Of a stretch of DNA of 64,000 bases, positions 60,381 to 64,000 are shown in pieces. Position 1 is the first letter of the stretch. Every line of letters starts with the position of its first letter. The DNA comes from Romboutsia ilealis (GTDB taxonomy: Bacteria > Bacillota > Clostridia > Peptostreptococcales > Peptostreptococcaceae). The notes under the pieces are model-generated. The model ran no database searches and was not told where the DNA came from. It worked only from the letters and a program-made list of their open reading frames with translations. The position numbers and the translations under genes were made by a program. The stretch lies in NCBI RefSeq assembly GCF_900015215.1, contig NZ_LN555523.1:502415-566414 (forward strand). The letters are read 5' to 3'.

Positions 60381-61274
60381 ATGAATAAGAAAATATATGT
60401 AGATTTAGGCAATAGCAATTACAAAATGTTAGTAGGAGATAAGAAAATAGTAGATTGTAGTAACATCCAAGAAGTAACAGCAGGCACATTTGGAGCTTGG
60501 AATATTGATAATAAACATTACATAATAGGAGCTGGAGCTGTGACACGTAAACAGACTAATAAAATAGTTCCAGAAAAAAGAGCTTTATTAAGCAGGGCAT
60601 TATATAGTGTAGTTGATAATGGAGATAAGATAGACTTAGTAACAGTATTACCTTTAAGTTTATACTTTGATGTAGCAAATAGAGAAAGCTATATAAACCT
60701 TCTAAAAGGCAAACACACTATAACAAATAGTGATGGAGCTAAAAAGAGTTTTACTATAGCTAGTGTGGCTGTATATGCAGAAGGATTTAGTTCATTGATA
60801 ACTGATATGACATTATTACAACAGCCAATATATGTTGTAGATATAGGTGGAACAGATTTAGATATATTTTATGTTAACCGTACACCAGATGCGAATAAAC
60901 TACAAACTACTGAAAAAGGTACTAATATTTTAACAACTCAATTAGCTAAAGTATTAACTTCAAAATTACTTGAAAGTTATAATGGTTCGCAGGTTGAATT
61001 GTTACTAGAAAGATATGAAACACTTCCAAAAGAAATAAAAGATACTATAGATAGCTTTATGGAAGAATATATCAAGGTTAATATACAAATACCTTTAAAA
61101 GATTTAGGATATAGAGATTTATTAGCAACACCAATAATTTTCACAGGTGGAGGTTCAAAGCTAATGGCAAAATATATATCTAAAATACCAAATGCTAAGA
61201 TATTAGACAACTGTATATTTAGTAATATAGAAGGAGCTAGAATACTTGACTTAAGAAAAAATGGAGGTAAATAA
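60381..61274 (+). CDS. ParM/Alp-like actin ATPase (partition)
   Basis: 297 residues with actin-fold motifs: phosphate-1 VDLGNSNYKML, phosphate-2 VVDIGGTDLDIFY, adenosine IIFTGGGSKLMAKY. Bacterial ParM/AlfA filaments push plasmid copies apart. I start at ATG 60381 after AAAAGGAGA; an upstream in-frame ATG lies in the operator. The ParR-like gene follows after 2 nt. Presence on a prophage suggests it can exist as a low-copy plasmid or needs subcellular positioning. Confidence 0.85.
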   Translation: MNKKIYVDLGNSNYKMLVGDKKIVDCSNIQEVTAGTFGAWNIDNKHYIIGAGAVTRKQTNKIVPEKRALLSRALYSVVDNGDKIDLVTVLPLSLYFDVANRESYINLLKGKHTITNSDGAKKSFTIASVAVYAEGFSSLITDMTLLQQPIYVVDIGGTDLDIFYVNRTPDANKLQTTEKGTNILTTQLAKVLTSKLLESYNGSQVELLLERYETLPKEIKDTIDSFMEEYIKVNIQIPLKDLGYRDLLATPIIFTGGGSKLMAKYISKIPNAKILDNCIFSNIEGARILDLRKNGGK

Positions 61275-61276
61275 TA

Positions 61277-61606
61277 ATGCTAATAAAATTAAATATAGAA
61301 GGTGAACTATTAGAACTTTTAAAAAAGGATGCAGAGATTAATTGTAGAACAAACCCACAGCAGATTTTGTACTATTTAAGGCAAATATATAGTGGTCAAT
61401 TATCGGTATCAAACAATACACAAGTGGTACAAATAGAAGTACCTACAGTAAACCAAGAAATACCAATAGTAAATAATGAGGTTCAAGGTGGTAACAATAC
61501 AGGTTTAGCAATGGATATATCAAGTATAAATTATAGTACCAATATGGTACAACAGCAGGAACTTGAAGGTATACCAGAGATTGATGATGATATATTGAAT
61601 TTTTAA
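61277..61606 (+). CDS. ParR-like adaptor, RHH type, 109 aa
   Basis: N-terminal ~45 residues (LIKLNIEGELLELLKKDAEI N..NPQQILYYLRQIYSG) fit a ribbon-helix-helix as in ParR. The rest is low-complexity and Gln/Asn/Val-rich with an acidic hydrophobic tail ending PEIDDDILNF, which could contact the filament as ParR C termini do. It directly follows the ParM-like gene (2 nt). Assigned from context and fold pattern. Confidence 0.6.
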   Translation: MLIKLNIEGELLELLKKDAEINCRTNPQQILYYLRQIYSGQLSVSNNTQVVQIEVPTVNQEIPIVNNEVQGGNNTGLAMDISSINYSTNMVQQQELEGIPEIDDDILNF

Positions 61607-61652
61607 AACTAATGGCTGGTGAAATATCTAGCCTTTTATATTAGAGAAAATA

Positions 61653-61937
61653 TTGATATATGCTAAAGATATGTTATAATAATAAAGAAGTAAAACTCAA
61701 CGGAGTTTTGCTAGTGTAAAAATGTTTAAAGATTTGATACAAAGAATTTTACAATGATTGTGTGGTAGCTTTCATTGTAGCTTTAATAATAACGGTGTGG
61801 GAGCTGTTAATATTAATGTATATTCATTTTGTTTTAAAATCCAGAATGGAAATTTGTTGTTGTTGTACTAAACTCATTAGTACGGAAAATATAATTAAAA
61901 TCATAAAAAAGAGAAGGTCGGATACCTTCTCTTTTTT
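61653..61937 (+). other. Short transcription unit with promoter, hairpin and terminator
   Basis: TTGATA (61653-61658), 16-nt spacer, TATAAT (61675-61680), an AAAACTC/GAGTTTT hairpin (61692-61709) and a terminator AGAGAAGGT/ACCTTCTCT-T7 (61911-61937). Inside, ATG 61722 opens MFKDLIQRILQ then stops; the +1 frame continues as VVAFIVALIITVWELLILMY, a membrane helix. Joined they would look like a Fst-type toxin, so this may be a frameshifted toxin gene. Confidence 0.4.
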
Positions 61938-61951
61938 TGTTTATTATTATT

Positions 61952-61981
61952 TTTACATTTTCTTATTGTTCCGTATATAAT
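61952..61981 (+). promoter_or_regulatory. Phage promoter B, upstream of the RNA polymerase gene
   Basis: TTTACA (61952-61957), 18-nt spacer, TATAAT (61976-61981) in the context CCGTATATAATTACTTA; 16 of 17 match promoter A at 39,284. The leader has GTAGTC/GACTAC (about 62,023-62,038), positioned like the GTAGCTAC of promoter A. Confidence 0.75.
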
Positions 61982-62077
61982 TACTTAAATCAAAAATGAT
62001 AATAAAAATTTTAAATACAATGTAGTCACATCGACTACTAATAGATTAAAACAGGTTAAAAGGAGATTGAATTTAAA

Positions 62078-64000
62078 ATGGAAATATTAAGATTAAAATC
62101 AGATGCAATAAGAATAAATAAAACAAGGGAAATATCAAAAGATGTATTTCTAGATAAATACAAAGGTATAGATAAAATAGAACTTGATGAAAGTTTATTT
62201 ACTTTAGCATTAGCACAATGTGAAGGTGTAAAACCAGAAGAGATATTATTTACAGATGCCATAATAAAGGTAGAATTTGAAGATGATAAAGATATTATAG
62301 ATAGAATAATTGAAATTAATAATTCAAAATATTGCTTTTATATGGCTACAGCAAGCGACCTTAAGAAATCAAGTGCAATATTTATAAAGGAACAATATTA
62401 TCCGTTCGGTCAATGGTTAAAAGAGCAAGCAACAGGTGGAGTTGAGCATATACTAAAAGAAAAAGATAAAGTAACTATAATGAAGGAAACAGCATATCAA
62501 GGATTTATATTTTCTGGAGCACAGAAAACAAATATAATTCCAAAGGTTGTAATAATAGAAGAGCCAAAATATATTTATAGAGGATTACACACAGTTTTAG
62601 AAGGTGTAGAAACAGCTGAAACAATAGATGATATAAACCTAGTAGAAAAAGAAATAGAAACTACCTTAAGTGCATTTGATGGACAAGGTATAATGTCTAA
62701 AAGTTTAGCTGATAGAATAGCTAAAGATTTAAATATAGATTATGATTTAACTTGGATAACATTTAGACTTTATGCTGGAACAGGTGGAAAGGGAGTTGCT
62801 ACTACAGTAGATATACAACAAGAGTTAATAAGAGTTAATAAGGTATATGGAAATACAGAACATTTAAAAATGGTTGATGGTGAACTAATGATACGTGATA
62901 TATGGAATAGATACCACAAAGTTTCAGATGTGGATATGATATTAAATCAATCACAATGTAAATTAGTAAAACACTTTGATGCTGAATATTTAGACAATGT
63001 ATTTAATCAAGTTGATGATATATTTAAATGTTTATATGTATGTAAATATAATCCTAAAAAGCTAAGAAGTGATAGAACAAGATTAAACTATCAATTCTTA
63101 CAGGCTTTAAACTTATCATATGAAGAGTTAATGGAGATAACAAAACACGATAGAGAACATTTAGATGCATCTTTAACTGATATAGATAGTTTACTAATAA
63201 CTACAAATTTAACAGATATAATAGATGAAGATGATGATGAAGATAAGGAAACTAAAAATAAATTCAATCTAATGTTAGAATTAGTGAAATATGATAGTTC
63301 TTTATTAAAAGATTGGTCAGTACAAAAGGAAATTCAAAAATTACTAAAGAGCAGAATAAACAAAGTTAGTTATGGGAAAGTAACATTAAATGATAGTGCT
63401 TATAGATTAATAATACAAGATGTTCAAGTATATATGAACTTTATAGCCACTAGAGATATGAACACAGCTAGAAATGAAAGTTGTTTACAAGCTGGAGAAT
63501 ATTATTCAGTAGGTAGACCAGATGGACAAAAAACTGTAATGGGTAGAAATCCACTTTCGAGTTCACAGGAGCTTGTGAAGTTTGAGAATAAAAAGAATAG
63601 TTATATAGATAGTTTAGGATATAATTCTGATGATATATTAGTAATGAACACTTATGATGCTACAGCCAGCAGGATGTCTGGAGCAGATTTTGATGGGGAT
63701 ATAGCTTGTTGTATAGTTGATGATATTATATACAATGCTGTAATAGAATTAGATACACCATTATTCTTTAATGAAGATGATGGAAAAACATATCCAATAA
63801 AATACACACCAGAGAATATAAAAAGAATGACTAAAGAATGTTCTGGGAACTTTATAGGAGCTTTAGCATTAGCTAATGCTGGAGTTATGAACCTAACAAA
63901 TGAATATCCATATATGCTACAGGATGGAACTTTATTATCTAACTATGATTTCTTTAGTAAAGTTAAAAATGATTTTAAATTAAATACTAATGAAGAAATA
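62078..64000 (+). CDS. Single-chain double-psi beta-barrel RNA polymerase, YonO/crAss-type (partial, 5' 641 codons)
   Basis: The frame is open from ATG 62078 (AAAAGGAGA upstream) to the window edge, with no stop. The key motif is MSGADFDGDIACCIVDD (DFDGD at residues 537-541), the metal-binding A-D-F-D-G-D of the beta' subunit and of eukaryotic RdRP/QDE-1 and phage YonO and crAss gp66 polymerases. Upstream, RNESCLQAGEYYSVGRPDGQ and MGRNPLSSSQELV lie where the same barrel and bridge region are expected. The first ~350 residues have no family I know. It probably transcribes the phage's own genes from DNA. Confidence 0.8.
   Translation, partial: MEILRLKSDAIRINKTREISKDVFLDKYKGIDKIELDESLFTLALAQCEGVKPEEILFTDAIIKVEFEDDKDIIDRIIEINNSKYCFYMATASDLKKSSAIFIKEQYYPFGQWLKEQATGGVEHILKEKDKVTIMKETAYQGFIFSGAQKTNIIPKVVIIEEPKYIYRGLHTVLEGVETAETIDDINLVEKEIETTLSAFDGQGIMSKSLADRIAKDLNIDYDLTWITFRLYAGTGGKGVATTVDIQQELIRVNKVYGNTEHLKMVDGELMIRDIWNRYHKVSDVDMILNQSQCKLVKHFDAEYLDNVFNQVDDIFKCLYVCKYNPKKLRSDRTRLNYQFLQALNLSYEELMEITKHDREHLDASLTDIDSLLITTNLTDIIDEDDDEDKETKNKFNLMLELVKYDSSLLKDWSVQKEIQKLLKSRINKVSYGKVTLNDSAYRLIIQDVQVYMNFIATRDMNTARNESCLQAGEYYSVGRPDGQKTVMGRNPLSSSQELVKFENKKNSYIDSLGYNSDDILVMNTYDATASRMSGADFDGDIACCIVDDIIYNAVIELDTPLFFNEDDGKTYPIKYTPENIKRMTKECSGNFIGALALANAGVMNLTNEYPYMLQDGTLLSNYDFFSKVKNDFKLNTNEEI

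Noticed and set aside
61762-61980. 72-aa hydrophobic ORF starting at GTG
   Set aside because: No ribosome-binding site, and the frame reads through a strong terminator at 61911-61937. Treated as a possible frameshifted toxin unit instead of a gene.

Overview
The window is AT-rich Firmicutes DNA. Its gene order (hemW-hrcA-grpE-dnaK-dnaJ, prmA-rsmE-mtaB, rpsU-yqeY, yqfC-yqfD-phoH-ybeY-dgkA-era, recO-glyQ-glyS-ccpN-ppsR) and its sporulation genes (yqfC, yqfD, cotJC) point to a spore-forming clostridium. The overall look is of the Peptostreptococcaceae (Romboutsia/Paeniclostridium/Clostridioides neighbourhood); this assignment is inference, since no database search was possible.

Bases 1 to about 34,620 are ordinary chromosome: an APC amino-acid permease, hemW, the CIRCE-controlled hrcA heat-shock operon, a rubrerythrin locus, ribosome and tRNA modification genes, sporulation genes, era, mgtE, recO, glycyl-tRNA synthetase, a CcpN/PpsR pair and topoisomerase III. 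Several intergenic gaps carry degenerate copies of one dispersed repeat family, usually just behind an intrinsic terminator.

At about 34,620 the minus-strand spore-coat gene cotJC is cut: only its last 87 codons remain. From there to the right edge the DNA is a prophage or phage-plasmid, so cotJC is probably its attachment site. The left end has a dense structured-RNA candidate of about 430 nt, then small unknown genes, a promoter with a palindromic operator, a ribbon-helix-helix plus HsdR_N-type nuclease pair, a type I toxin-antitoxin candidate, and a zinc-finger/SF2 helicase operon. A 1.2 kb mostly non-coding stretch holds a phage tRNA-Thr(UGU) and two or three reduced tRNA-like elements. 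Next come HNH, terS, a GIY-YIG homing endonuclease, terL, portal, capsid, connector genes, tail tube, a frameshifting tail chaperone and the tape measure. The tail operon stops there, with no distal-tail, fibre or lysis genes in view.

The right end (about 57.1-64 kb) looks like a replicon: repeats with a DnaA-box-like site, a winged-helix protein, an IS1595-type element with perfect 8-bp target duplications and a lipoprotein passenger, a probable replication or partition DNA-binding protein flanked by two identical-type palindromes, a ParM-like actin, a ParR-like partner, and the first 641 codons of a large protein with the DFDGD motif of double-psi beta-barrel RNA polymerases (YonO/crAss-type). 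The combination of a spore-gene attachment site, a YonO-like polymerase and type I toxins recalls Bacillus SPbeta in organisation, although the structural genes here are HK97-like.
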